Shown here: piece after piece, positions 1 through 11,890 of the stretch
Layout of the letters: every line of letters begins with the position of its first letter
Numbering within the stretch: position 1 is the stretch's first letter
DNA from: Camellia lanceoleosa
Lineage: Eukaryota > Streptophyta > Magnoliopsida > Ericales > Theaceae
Length of the DNA stretch: 64,000 nucleotides
Direction of reading: 5' to 3'
Assembly: GCA_025200525.1 (NCBI GenBank)
Contig: CM045767.1
Coordinates: forward strand, 117,364,021 to 117,428,020
Position numbers and translations under genes: made by a program
Notes under the pieces: model-generated
Databases searched by the model: none
Seen by the model: only the letters and a program-made list of their open reading frames with translations
What the model was told of the DNA's origin: nothing

Positions 1-164
1 GTTTGAAAGAAAGCCTTACAGTTTGGAATCCCGCGGTTCTGAATCTAATCTCACAAGTGCAATATAAAATTGATAAACACTAAAGAGTCTAAATCCGGCT
101 AATTGTTTTGGAAAATTGATTTTGAATAAAAAAAAATGTCAAAATTGGACTGCTTTGCCTGATA

Positions 165-175
165 CAGAGTCGCCA
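165..175 (-). other. Primer-binding site of the Tat/Ogre-type element
   Basis: The minus strand reads TGGCGACTCTG immediately downstream of the LTR. This is the start of the primer-binding site usual in plant Tat/Ogre elements. Positions 1-164 would then be the beginning of the element's untranslated leader. I see no gene there. Confidence 0.6.
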
Positions 176-3100
176 CCTAAATATTTTATTTTTGGAAAAA
201 TTTAGGAAACCCATGACTCGTGCCAAAGCCACGTGTCTATCATCACCAAAGTTGCCTCAACTCGGGAAGTTAGGTACGAGAGGAGAAGGTCATGAATTGA
301 GCACCCCCGCTCGCGCCGATCAAAGATCGGCCTCTACTAATCATGATATGATTTTTATCAACATTATATGTTCTTGTTCTGGTTTATTAGGCTAGCATTT
401 ACTATGTGATGTGCGCACACAAGATATAGACTAGTTTACTCAAATTGGAACAATTCAATTTCATCTTTATTTTTCGAAAAGGTTTTGAATTTACCACCTC
501 AAGTGGGCTTAAAGTTGCAAATTTGCCACTAGACATAGTAGGCTTAAACTTACATTTATTGAATCGTTCCAATTCAAGCAACAAGCCTTCATTTACAAGC
601 ATTCAAACAGCTATAACAATTAAGCACTTAGCCTCACGGCAAGCATGCTAGACATGACAATCACTCACATTCATGCAAGTATGCTAAAGCACTAAAAACT
701 CACTTAGTACTCCAAGCCAAAATAAAACAAAGTTAGAAAAAAATGCATGATTCTAACTATACAATTATGACTAATGCAACACATGCGATATGTAACTAAT
801 AGGCTCGACTACTAATATGACATATGGATCAATTAAATTAAATAACATGCGGTCTAAGCACGTATTCAAAGAAGTATTGAAATGATAATGCAGTTTGAAT
901 GAAGCGCCGAGACTCGGTGCATACAATACAAGATGAATGGATGCAAGCATAAGGTATGCTAATTGAAGCATGTCCCTAATGTAACCATCAAAAACGGGTA
1001 AATAAAAGGGAGAAAAACATGAGGTTGGAAGACATGCACATTATTACATTACGCTCTCATGAAGGAGAGCCCGAATGAATAAAGCTAAGCTAATTAAGCT
1101 AATTATTACAAACCGAATAAACTACTAAACTAATTAACTAATTATTACAACACTGGAATTAACTAGCTAATAAACTAATTAATTAAATAATTACAAGACA
1201 ATTGCAACTAATAATGAAACTAAGTAATTAACTATTCCGCTTCGGGAAATAAAAGATGTTCACGCGCATGCTCAGTTTCCACCCGAAAAGACCTCCGTTT
1301 TGCTCCCGAAAGCCTCTATTTGCACAGTTGAACATTCCCAGAACCATTTTGCTCCACCTTACCAACACTCTACTGAGATTTGCATCAGTGGTCAGCTGGC
1401 CACTGGGGAAGATTACCGGCCACCTGCTGGCCACCTGCCGGCCATGGAAAGTGGCATACCAACCACTAATGCATATGTTCATCTTATTGTAACAGAGGAC
1501 AAACAGAGCATATACAGGGTATTTTCAAGTGTTGTCTGCATAACTCACCCCTCCTTTTCATGAGCAAATCCAAGGAATGGTGAATCTTAAATTACAAACC
1601 ACCAATTCAAGCAATTTCATTGCATGATGGCTTGTGACTTAAGATGTGCAAGCTTAATAAATGCAAAACAAGACACAAGCCTCCTCTTTTTCATGAATGA
1701 TCAAGGGAAAGAGTAGACCTTGGAGACTTGGATCATTTAATCACTAGCAAGTATGAAATGGTCCAAGTTCCATGTGTTCAATTAACGTCCGATTGAACAC
1801 ACCAAGTTATTATCTTGCTGATTTTTAGTCCCAAATTTTAGTTACTCATTTTAACTTACCAATTATTCTTTAATTCAATTAGGTCCATTGGGTGAATTAA
1901 AGCCCTCTAATGAAAAGAGGGCTCAAAACACAAGTTGCTTTAGGTATAAAAGAAGTATCATACCGTTGGTAATGAATCCCCTAAGAGATTAAACCATTAA
2001 GTATGAAACCTCAATTTCACACTTAGGCAAACAAGTGACTTGAAAACACTTTCAAAGCAAAACTAAAAGACAAGAAACGAGGAAGGTTGCAGAGATTATG
2101 CTTGCTAAAATTAAGTGTGAAAAGCACTAAAACAATGCAATCAACTCAAACAAGTGATATCTAGAGGCTTAAAACACAAGCTTGTGAGGACTATTACACT
2201 ACAAACATGCAAAACAAAGCTCAAATGCAGTAACCAACCCAAAATAGAGTTAAAATAGCTCAAATCAGATACTAAAATATGCTAGAATTAAGCTAGAACA
2301 AGCTAGAAAAATAGGCTAAAGCATGGCACCAACTAGGCTAGCAAATAAGGCACAAGAAGGGGAGGATAACCCCTCCAAATTTGGACTTTAAAACATGATT
2401 TTCACCTCTAAAAATACTCTAAAATTCATTATTTAAAGGCCCAAAAAAAGATGGTTTGAAAGTGGGAAATAAAAGTGAAAAGGCCTTACCAACAAAGAAT
2501 AAAGAAGGGTGAACCACCTCCTAACCTTAGATGGCCTAAAACACTAATTTTAGCCCACAAAAACAGAGTTTTTTATAGCCCCAAAACAGCCCAAAACAGT
2601 GGGAAAAAGATAGGAAAACAAGTATGCAAAACAAGCTAATAAAGCAAGTTTATACCTCTTGAAGAGAAGAGTAACTCCAAGCAACAAAACCAAGCAAGTA
2701 TACTCTCTAGAGCTCAAACCAAGCTCAAGAACACCTCAGCTCAAAGATGAGAGGATTTGGTTAAGAGTGTATAGGCAAAGGTGTAGAGAATTTGTAGAGA
2801 GAGAGAGAGAATTGTAGAGAGAGAAAAATTCTTGAGTCTAAAATTTTCTAACCTTGCTACAAGGAAGAAGGGGTCTCTATATATAAAAAACATGAAATTC
2901 CTACAAGGAGATCCAACCCTCCACGTGTGGACAAATGCATGCATCTGTGTAAATAGTTGGCACAGATGGCATAAAATATCTACAAAAAACACTGGTGACC
3001 GGCCGGCCATCAGTGGTGGCCGACTAGCCATCAACGGTGGCCAACATGCCACATCAGTGGCCGGAAAACCAAAAGTGATGGCCGGCAACCTCTAGGGACG

Positions 3101-3303
3101 GCCGGCAGGCCACCAGAGGTTGCAGGCTGGAAAGACCAAGGCATAGTCCAAAAATAGGACAAAAAGGAAAGAGGATGAGAAAGGCTCAAAGTTATGGCAT
3201 TCCACTGAGAACTTCGAGCATTTGGCGAGCAAATAGGCTCATTATCGAATGTACCTGCAAGGATATCCAAGTTGTAAGGACCGTCAAAAATGAGGTGTCT
3301 ACA
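176..3303 (-). mobile_element. 5' LTR of a Tat/Ogre-type Gypsy retrotransposon
   Basis: Read on the minus strand, the LTR begins TGTAGACACCTCATTTTTGA at 3303 and runs to just before a TGGCGACTCTG primer-binding site. That start and primer site are typical of the Tat/Ogre lineage of plant Gypsy elements. A TATA-like stretch lies near 2881-2890 and is followed by a GA-rich leader and by AG/GT-like junctions. Clusters of GGCCGGC/CCGGCCA words lie at 2998-3115 and 1385-1448. The element is oriented leftwards, so its coding region lies outside the window. A shorter relative occurs at 46268-47392. The exact 3' edge of the LTR is uncertain by a few bases, because the expected terminal CA is not preserved. 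Confidence 0.75.
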
Positions 3304-3951
3304 ATACCCTGTATGGGTGGAAGCTTAAGCTAATGCTTTTAATGACCTAAGTGATATGAATAATCAACCATGGTATAATGAGATACCTTATATAGGTCAC
3401 CTATGTGAGTGCGAAGTGGGGCCACTTTTTTAAGAATTGGTAAGGCTGAATTCTTTAAATACACTCACTGAACCAGGCTAGTGTTCTAGGGCCATACCGG
3501 ACACATAAGTGAGAACAAGAACAATGGTTGGACTAACTCCTGTGTAAGGCTATTGTCTCATTTTATACAAAAGGCAGAATAGTTCAAGACATCACATTCA
3601 CTAGTCAGCCAGTAAATTCGATGGGCTTTCACTACGAAAGGTTCAAGGCCAACAACTACCTTTTCTAATGCATTGTTAGTCTATGTGCTCTCTCTCTCTG
3701 AGTCTCTGTTGTAAACATTGTCTATTTTCTTTATTCGGTCAATTTTTATTCATATGAAGGATTATTGGGGGGAAAAAAAGAGTTTTTGGTAACTTTAATG
3801 TCAAATTAAGTAGGTCCCAACCATTGGTTATGGTGGGATTAAATGGGTTTAGATTCTTTGTAACAAGATTTTTACACCATAAAAAGAATGACCAAAAACC
3901 ATTAAGATTTGAATGAAAAATTAACTCATTAAGTTGGCCTCATGAAAAAGG
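3304..3951. other. Gene-free stretch, probable retroelement remnant
   Basis: There is no open frame of note. The stretch around 3690-3750 (CT-rich run, then a TTGTAAACATTG-like segment) resembles the transcribed end of a Copia LTR. A G-rich run follows near 3765. I cannot assign it to a family. Confidence 0.3.
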
Positions 3952-4366
3952 TGTTGGGAAAGGTGGCTGCAGGATTATACACAATATACATGTGTATAAA
4001 ACCTGGTAACTCCTTTGTATTCATGATGGATTAAAGCCATCAATTTTGCAATTTATGTCTTGGGAGTTTTGCAAAATTAAAACCTGCATTTGTTGTAGGA
4101 GCATTTTCCTCTCTCTCTCCATGTGTATAAAAGGAGACCTTCTCCTTCATTCTTGTACATTAGAAAGTTTGCTCTCCCTTTTGTGTTCAAAGTTTTGCTC
4201 TAGAATTTTTATTCTTCATGTGTGAGAGAGTGCTGCCATTGTCGGTTCACCAAAGCTAACAGAAGGTGCTTCTGTATTAGCTGGTCTAAACCGTTGTATC
4301 CTGGGGATAGAAGTTGACATACCTCCAGCACCCACAGTGAGGTGGCTAATCTGTTTTAAAAACACA
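3952..4366 (+). mobile_element. Copia-like LTR, truncated element
   Basis: This 415-bp segment starts TGTTGGGAAAGG and ends ACACA. It is followed one base later by TGGTATCAC at 4368-4376, a degenerate version of the TGGTATCAGAGC primer site complementary to initiator tRNA-Met. Its internal promoter is plausible: TATAAAAGG at 4125-4133, then a CT-rich leader. No coding region follows, because the Mutator-like element begins 50 bp downstream. I infer a truncated 5' LTR plus primer site. Confidence 0.6.
4125..4133 (+). promoter_or_regulatory. TATA box of the Copia-like LTR
   Basis: TATAAAAGG lies about 170 bp into the LTR, followed by pyrimidine-rich sequence. This is the usual layout of a U3/R boundary in plant LTRs. 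Confidence 0.5.
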
Positions 4367-5302
4367 ATGGTATCACATAGGTTTCAGATAATTTTATCTT
4401 TGGTGAGTAGAAATAAGGAAAAATTACTCATAAATCCCACTTTGTTAAATGTTTCACTACTTAGTCCTGAGTGTTTTTTCTTAAACCATTTAGTCCTTTG
4501 TATTTTTGGTATAATATATTTTTTTGATTTATTGTATATGAGGTTTTCTTTTTTGCCCATATTATGATTTGTTTTTAATTTTTTTTCTGGTGTGTGGGTT
4601 TAAGGATATACTGTAACATTACACTTTTTTAGGAGGGGATTTCATGGACTCATATGGAAGCATATAATGTTTCCCAGTTGGTGATCGTGGTGTTGACGTT
4701 GTTTTGGGGTGTGTTGATGTTCATTTTTTGGGTTGGGTGTTTGCGTGCTGCTGTTTGATTCTTCGAGGTTTTATGCGATTGACGTGCTATGTGAATTTAT
4801 TTCAGGTTAGTTTTATTTCAATTTTATGTTTTGTATTTGTGATGGGTTTTCTAATGGTGTTTTGTTGTGTTTATTGGACTACTGTGTTTATAATGGTTGT
4901 TATGGTTCTAGGTTGTCTTGGATGTTTAATTTTTTATTTTATTTTTTTGCATTTTATGCGGTTTGTATGGGGGTTCCTGTAATAACTCCGACCCATGATT
5001 AAGGTTAATCCATGCTTAATTATGCCTAATAAGAAATTAAAGTGAAGTTTTGCATCATATGTTGCCTTATTTGTGTTTATATCTATTTAGCGTAGAAAGA
5101 TCTATTCATGTTTTCGTTTCGGTTTGCGAATTAAAAGCCTTATCGGCATCCAATTCAGAAATTGACTTGATTTATGTGTTAATTAGAATTTTTTAAATTT
5201 TATGGTAGGTTCAATTGAAATTCGATTCGGAACGAAATAATTAGAATAATTAATGCTCATTTGATTAGTGGTAAGCCTAATTAATTAGTCTACTAACCAA
5301 GC

Positions 5303-5310
5303 CTATATAA
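5303..5310 (+). promoter_or_regulatory. TATA box of solo LTR A
   Basis: The context GCCTATATAAGGC lies just upstream of the GA-rich leader (5365-5400). This position matches a core promoter of the LTR. Confidence 0.5.
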
Positions 5311-6093
5311 GGCTTCTATATGCATCTCAACTCACCTTTCTTCATCATTTTGTTGATACCAACCGTGAGAGAGAGTAGAAGAAAGAGACCAAGAGTGAGA
5401 GTTTGATGTTCACACTTGAGTTTGGGAAGAATTTGCTAGAAATTGAGGGAATTGGACTTACACACACAAGAATCAAACTTCTAGCTCTCACCTTCACAAG
5501 CCTAGGTAAGAATTCAACACTTAGATTATACAATCATGATGTGTAGAACATGAACTCTAGAGAATTAAGTTGGTTGACACAAGAATTAAGTTGAAATTGA
5601 TGAAATTGAGCCACATCTTGCATAAATGCATAATTCTCATGATTTTGTAGTTAATTCAAAGAAATCCCTCTTACATGTCTTCATTTTAGTCTTGTCCCAA
5701 GAATTCAACAAGTTTTTAAGTTAAACACCTCATATGATCAAGTTTTGAAAGCTTTGGAACCAAGATACTTCATGCATGTTATGTTTTCAAAGGTTTGAGT
5801 TTGGTTTTGCACAATCGACATACTTTTGGGCCTTGATTTCATGAAATAATCTTCGAACCATGATATTTTACAAGTTGCTAGATGTTTTTCAGAATTTTGG
5901 CCTAAGAAGATGAGTTTTGAGGTGTGGAATTCGAGTTTGGAGCTCGGGAGTGCAATCTGGAAATTCCAAATTCTGCACTTCCACTTGAGCGACATATTCT
6001 GCCCTCGAGCAGCCACCTTTGTTTTGCACATCCGCTTAAGTGACCTTAAGTTTGTTCGAACGTGAAATACATGCTCCCGGAAGTTTGCATGTT

Positions 6094-6303
6094 TTGTAGA
6101 CCGCTCGAGCGACAATAGTTGTGCTCGAGCAGGGGTATGAGTCTCACGCTCAAGCAAGAGTTAAGCGGCCATCGAGCGGAGATTTCTCATAACCAGTACT
6201 TTTGCAAAGTTTACAGACCGCTCGAGCAGGAAAAGTTGCGCTCGAGCATCCCCTCACATGTTTGCATGTCCGCTCGAGCGAGGGAAGTCGCGCTCGAACG
6301 AGA
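6094..6303. repeat. Palindrome cluster CGCTCGAGCG in LTR A
   Basis: Repeated full and decayed copies of the 10-bp palindrome CGCTCGAGCG occur at spacings of roughly 25-60 bp. They often form pairs about 16 bp apart. Some carry single changes, such as CTCGAACG. Similar clusters occur in the other related LTRs of this window. Confidence 0.7.
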
Positions 6304-7507
6304 CCCCTATTTTCAACAAGTTTTGTTAAATGTATTCAAGTGCATTTTGGCATCCTCATTGCATCCTAGGCATTCCTAGGCCAATATTAAGATATAATAA
6401 TGAGGGTAAAATGTAGAAACACACTAAAAACATAATGTAATAAGTTAAGTATATTCCAACGTGTGTTTCAAATGTGTATTTGTTATGTGTTAATGTAGGT
6501 CACGTACCATAAACAGTTTGATTAGTCTACTCTGTCTGTCTGCACCCGGAGCCATCTGTGAGTAATAACTTAGTAAAATTATATTCAACTTTATTTATTT
6601 TCTGTATGATGAAATAAGATATGTTTTCTGAAATGTTATGTTCTGTATAATAAATGATTGTCCAATTTCTGACAATGTATTCATGGCATCCTTAGCATCA
6701 TGTGATATCTGTTAGCTGTTACTCGGTATCGGAGGTTCCATTATGGAACTTATTATGTCTGCACTCTGTTACCCGTACCAGAGGCTCCATCATGGAGCTC
6801 AGCATATCTGTTATCTATTACCCGGATCTAGAGGTTCCTTTATGGAATTGGTTACTCATAACCACCATCTGTTCTGCATCTGTTTTGTATCTGCTCTGTT
6901 AGTACTAATGGATGTACCACGTATGATCAAAGATGAACTCTGTTTTATGTATGTAATATGAACAAGAATATGAATATGAATCTGTTCATGAATCTGAATT
7001 CTGATTTCTGAATTTGGTATGGACTTCATTCATTCAAACTCTTTACTCTGTTATTATCCACTGGGCTCCTGCTCACTATTTATATTATGTATGTATGTGA
7101 TCAGACACGTGACCAGGCTCAGAGTTGAGGCCTTGGCGTTTCAATTTTTGTCAACCAATCTTTGTGCCTCCCGAGGAGGTTCCAGATTAAGTCAAGTTTA
7201 GTGGCTATGTTTTTGTGAATGCATAAGACTTTGTTTGTTTTGATTTACGGATAAGTTTTCTGCGTATATGTATATGGAGTGACGTGCAAATACTATATCT
7301 TTTGACGTCACTCGTATGTTTATAAAAGTGTAAGATTATTTGTCCCGTATATGTCTCCACAGCTCGATGGACTATGTATATTTTATATATTTGCTTCCGC
7401 AGCCCCTAATTATATGTTATTCTGTTAAGAGGCCTTTGATAATCTAAAGATTACTGGCCGGTTATGATGCTAAACCTATAGGAGCGGGTTTGGATCGTGA
7501 TAGTTCC

Positions 7508-7875
7508 AGATTTGTATTTGGTGTTCTTTGCCTAGGATTTGTTTGTTTGTAATGTGTCTTTTGGTATTGGATTATGGTTGATATGTATACACAGTGTGCT
7601 GACGACGAGTGTTTTGTAGGAATTTTCCATATTGATGTTTATGTCGATGGAGCAGGAGTTTATTGACATATGCTATTGCAATTTTAACATATGACGGTTC
7701 CCTTTTCGAAGATTTGCATTTGGTAGGTAGTGTTATGTTATTGTAACATGGCTTAACCATGCACAGTTTGGTTTTCTATTTGGTGTTCTTGTGTGGGAAT
7801 TGGTGTTTGTAATGTGTATTTCGGTGTTGATTTGTGATTGGTATGTTTACACAATGTTCGACCGGTACATTATCT
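7508..7875 (+). repeat. Diverged tandem duplication inside the MULE
   Basis: Two GT-rich segments of about 90 bp (near 7512-7600 and 7777-7865) align over most of their length. Both begin TTTGGTGTTCTT and contain a GTAATGTGT block followed by a GGTATGT or GATATGT block. The period is about 265 bp. No open frame is evident. Confidence 0.55.
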
Positions 7876-9586
7876 TTGTTGTGTCCACAATAACTTTCTT
7901 TACATATCCTGTAATTGTTATTGTTTTTTTGAATGGCAGCTGTGCTTGTCTCCTTGTTGCCAATTCGGTCGAAGTCTGAACTGAATAACACGACTCCGGA
8001 GTTCTACATTCCGCCTTGCGTCTCTCATTCTGCCGGCTTGCACTATCACAACAATATTAACATTACCAAATCAACACAACAAACACCCAACTAAACAACA
8101 AAAACAATGACAAACAATAGGACAATACCATAATAACAATGCACACTAAAGGGTTGTTTGCGATAAACTAAATAAGTGCACTTTTTGACTTTTTATGAAA
8201 TATGGGTTGGGTATGGATTGGATTTGAAGTGATGTAATAGAGAGATGATGTGACTTAAATAGGATAGTGACTTTTTGACTTTTTTTTATTTTGCCAAACC
8301 AAGCCTAACACTACTATCCTAGCACAAACTTCCATTACAAAATCCTTCACTCACCATTGAACTGCTTGCCCCAACGTGTCTGCGACAATGTTGTCCACAT
8401 TTCAACACTGCATCTACAACTAACTACCATTATCATACATTTGTAATCAAAACACTTTTCGACTAACGTTTCAAAAAAACACTGGTGTGTACGACGTCCG
8501 TTAGCCAAGTAACTATATCAACACCACAACATCATCGGTACGAACCTCACTGAAATTTAAGGACTTTACAACTTAACATGAACATTGAAATTTTAACAAC
8601 ACCACTTCAACTATTAACTTATTCATGTACCCTACACAAACAAGGGGCCACAACCCACAAAGAAACAAAAACAACCATTTCCAATGTCCACCTCCTCATT
8701 TTTTATCACTCACGAACACATCACCCAAAACCAGTGGTCCTTCACCCACGTAAACAAACACACAAATAGACCATCACAAAACAACAGAACCACGACAATG
8801 GCTTACTCAAACAAAGACACAAATCCACATTACATCACAACTATATCATAATAAAGGACACAACAGCCGCAACCATTAAACCCGAAATAGAAGTCCTGCC
8901 ATTAACACACCAAGGTATAACACAGTACACAACATCATCTCAACGTATTATCGTACACAATATCAACAATCGACAAGGGGTTACAACGTAACAACTCCGT
9001 TTCAACAATCCTCAATGAGAAATCACAATCACACATCACAAAAACAAACAATACATACTTGCTACCATGTGTTCCTACGACGATCGCTGGCGCCGACAAT
9101 GTCTTGATGTCTGATTCAACGCCAATTGATGGACGAAACGGTGCTGAGACCCAACTTGACGACGTTGCAACGTATTTCTACGAACGAGGGTTTGAGCTAA
9201 CTAGGGTTTTCGGTGGCAAACAAATATGAAATTTCTAATTTACATCAACATTACCAAACCAACAACAACAAAATCATAGGAATCACGTGACCAAAATCGC
9301 TGCAACGTCCGAATCACAATCCACAACCCAGAAACAACCTTCCACATTCACCTACAGTAAAGGGACAACATCGGAACAATGCATTTCAATGTTGGAAACT
9401 TTGGTAAATTTAACACCAACAAAAACCCCTATTTACCCTTAATTTTAGACATGTACCTCATAGTACCATGGGCTCCAAAGTCTTTAACATTGATATGGGA
9501 TCTATTTGTCTTCAAAAAAAGATACAAGACTAAATGGTTTAATATTTCCAAAATCAGGATTTAATGGTGCTTTACCCTAGAAATAA

Positions 9587-9786
9587 TTTTTTGACATTTA
9601 TTTTTGTCAAACTAATTTATATTTTATCAAATTGACAATTTTGCCTTGAAATGGAGCAATAGTGTCTTCAACTGTTCTTATTTAGAATGAGATTCAAAAT
9701 TGAAAGTCTAATGTATCACAATTGAAACATTAAGGATCAAAGTGACACAAGTCCCAAATTACAGAGACCATTAGTGTAATTCGCCC
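9587..9786. mobile_element. Right end of an older inverted-repeat element that hosts the MULE
   Basis: From its right end (9786) the reverse complement reads GGGCGAATTACACTAATGG. It is clearly related to the termini of the element at 16178-17150. The internal block near 9589-9645 also matches 16957-17010. The MULE at 4417-9577 appears to have landed in a copy of this family. The left part is reduced to a short match at 4391-4413 that is identical to 16911-16933. Confidence 0.55.
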
Positions 9787-10477
9787 TTTATTCTTTTTTC
9801 TTTTTTCAATAATGTTATAGACATTTTGGTGAGTCTCTGGCAATATTCTTAACGTCCAGTGACATTCTGGGCATTTTAGCAATCTCCGATGAAATTTAGA
9901 AGACTTTGACGATACTTTGACCAATTTTTGGCAATACTCGAATGATTTTCTGATAATGTTGAACATTCAGGTGAGCCTCCGGTAACTGTCTAAAAGAAGT
10001 CTGACGAAAATCTAATGATGCTAAAATGTGCAACGTCGTTAAATTTTTTTTTTTTTTTTTTAAAAATAAGATTTTTTTAATAATAATTAAAAATATATAA
10101 ACTTAATTAATATAAGCATTTTATTTTGAAATGAGATGAATTTTAACTGTGGAAAGTGTATGTGGGTCAATGCCCCTTAATTGAGGGACTAACTTAGAAA
10201 AGGCCAATGATTAGAAAAGATTGACCTAGAAGTGTCTAGGGTTTTTTTGAACTGTATGCAAAGTGGCTAGGGTTTTGGGAGGAATTATCTCATGATTCCG
10301 GAACACTGATGACCGCGTGTTGATTAGAACTGTATGCAAACTTGATTTAAAATTTTTAATGAGTTTTAAATTATTTTTAAATTTCACTTATCTGAAACAA
10401 ATTTTAATGAAGTAAAGTTTGAATAGTTTGATTGCAAAGTTTGACTGTCTTTTTCTTTTGGTACTTATATAAATTTA
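9787..10477. other. Gene-free stretch with a degenerate short repeat
   Basis: From about 9820 to 10030 a GTGAGTCTC-GGCAATATTC-like phrase recurs in variable form, suggesting an old, decayed tandem repeat. A T18 run lies near 10047-10064. No gene is seen. Confidence 0.4.
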
Positions 10478-10973
10478 GGGTAAATTATATTTTCAACTCC
10501 GCTACCTAATTCGAAATATCAATGGCTCGAATGGCTCGAAATTCTAAAACGACATTGTTTTAGGATTTTTTTTTTTATTCTCTTACCGGTAAGATAATAT
10601 TTTCCATATCATTCGAGTCATTCGAGCTCTACGCATTCGAGCTACGGATTATTTTCATTATATTTTTTATCAGTGTTTGATTTAAATTTTATTTTTATTT
10701 TATTATTTTAATTTGAATAATTTAATCTCTATATTTTAAATTTATTTTTAATTTGGTTATTTTGTTCAAATTTTATATTATTTTTTTTCTACGTGTACAT
10801 CTTAGAAGACGGATAAGTATCCCAAAAATCATTAATTTTAACTTTCAACTTGAACATAATGAAAATTTTGAAAAAAATACTTAGAGTGTAGTGACTAAAT
10901 TGTTTAATTTAAAATAATAGATATCAAAGTAAAATTTAAATTAAACTATAGAAGTTAAAACTATAATTTACCC
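10478..10973. mobile_element. MULE-type MITE
   Basis: The 496-bp element has terminal inverted repeats: GGGTAAATTATATTTTCAAC on the left, and GGGTAAATTATAGTTTTAAC from the right end. It is bordered by a 9-bp near-duplication ATAAATTTA / ATAAACTTA (10469-10477, 10974-10982; 8 of 9 identical). It has no coding capacity. Confidence 0.7.
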
Positions 10974-11890
10974 ATAAACTTATCAGGAAAGTAAATGGTT
11001 GTTCAAACTTGATTAGAAAATATAAATAATTTTAAAATATATTTAAATTTGACTTATTTATATAACATCTCTAATAAATTTTTAAACAATAAAATATAAA
11101 TTAAAATTAAATAATTTAATTCATTTTGCAGTACTAATGTTTGCCAAATAACAAAATGGCCGATTGAAGAAAGAAAAATAAATAAAGATAATGAAGCCAT
11201 GTGGCCTTGTCTTTTGGGCACAGGCCCATGATCTGGACCCATGAAACCTTTTTTTCATGGGCTTTATGAATTTTATGTTCATTGTTTCGATGTGGTTGTG
11301 TCCCATTTACCAATTCCACACTCTGTTTGTTCCAATTTTCAGAATTTACTTTTTAAAAAATTATATTTTTTCTTTTTTTTTTGTATATTTTTGTTTTTAC
11401 TAATTTTTTTAATATTTTAAGCAATTTTTTTTAATTTTTAAACACACCTGATATAAATACACTTGGAAAGTATAATATTTGTAAAAAAAAAATCTTTAAA
11501 AAATTCACTAAATACCAAAAATACAATATATATATATATATGAAAATGCAATACATTTTATGTATTTTTGTATATTTATTGATTTTTTAAAATATTTTTT
11601 CACAAATAATTTACTATTTAGATACATTTAAGTAAGGTACATATAAAAAAGTAAAAAAAAACAATTACTTCAAATTTAAAAAATATTCACTAATAACAAA
11701 AAAACACGAAAAAAAAAACTCAATTTTCAGAAAATTGAATTTAGAAAACTGAAACCAAACACAAAATAGAGTTAAAGCTCATAATTACAAACTTAAGAAA
11801 TAAATAAATAAAAACAGAGCTAGGGCTCATTTGTTGTCTCAAAAATGAAATTTAGCTATCTTAAAATTAGCCTATTTAGTAATAAATTAA
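10974..11890. other. AT-rich intergenic DNA
   Basis: The stretch is A/T homopolymer-rich, with a short (TA)n run near 11525-11540. Short minus-strand frames near 11054-11319 overlap in several frames and show no family. I see no gene. Confidence 0.4.

Larger units (their letters stand above)
4978..7502 (+). mobile_element. Solo LTR of a Gypsy element (copy A)
   Basis: The 2,525-bp segment starts TGTAATAACTCC and ends GGATCGTGATA, with the perfect 5-bp direct repeat GTTCC on both sides (4973-4977 and 7503-7507). It shares its modular layout with the LTRs at 50156-52574, 60464 onward and 61620-63915: an AAAGCCTTATCGG block near 5143, a TATA box near 5303, a GA-rich leader with an AGGTAAG donor-like site, a CGCTCGAGCG palindrome cluster, and a terminal GGGTTTGG-TCGTGA block. 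No coding region is attached, so this is a solo LTR left by recombination. Confidence 0.85.
4417..9577. mobile_element. Non-autonomous Mutator-like element (MULE), interrupted by a solo LTR
   Basis: The ends are imperfect inverted repeats: the left starts GGAAAAATTACTCATAAATCC and the right, reverse-complemented, starts GGGTAAAGCACCATTAAATCC. Similarity continues for roughly 100 bp, including a shared TAAACCATTTAGTC. Both ends are bordered by the identical 9-bp direct repeat TAGAAATAA (4408-4416 and 9578-9586), the duplication length typical of Mutator. Without the inserted LTR (4978-7502) the element is about 2.6 kb. It encodes no transposase that I can see. The left half is GT-rich and the right half AC-rich on the plus strand, switching near 8030, with gene-like pieces in between, as in Pack-MULEs. 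Confidence 0.75.

Noticed and set aside
4704..4982. Hydrophobic 92-residue plus-strand frame
   Set aside because: It lies in the T- and G-rich left half of the MULE and reads through the TSD into LTR A. The hydrophobicity follows from base composition.
5738..6157. 139-residue minus-strand open frame
   Set aside because: It is antisense within solo LTR A, and its C-rich and S-rich character comes from the palindrome cluster. Related LTRs do not keep the frame open.
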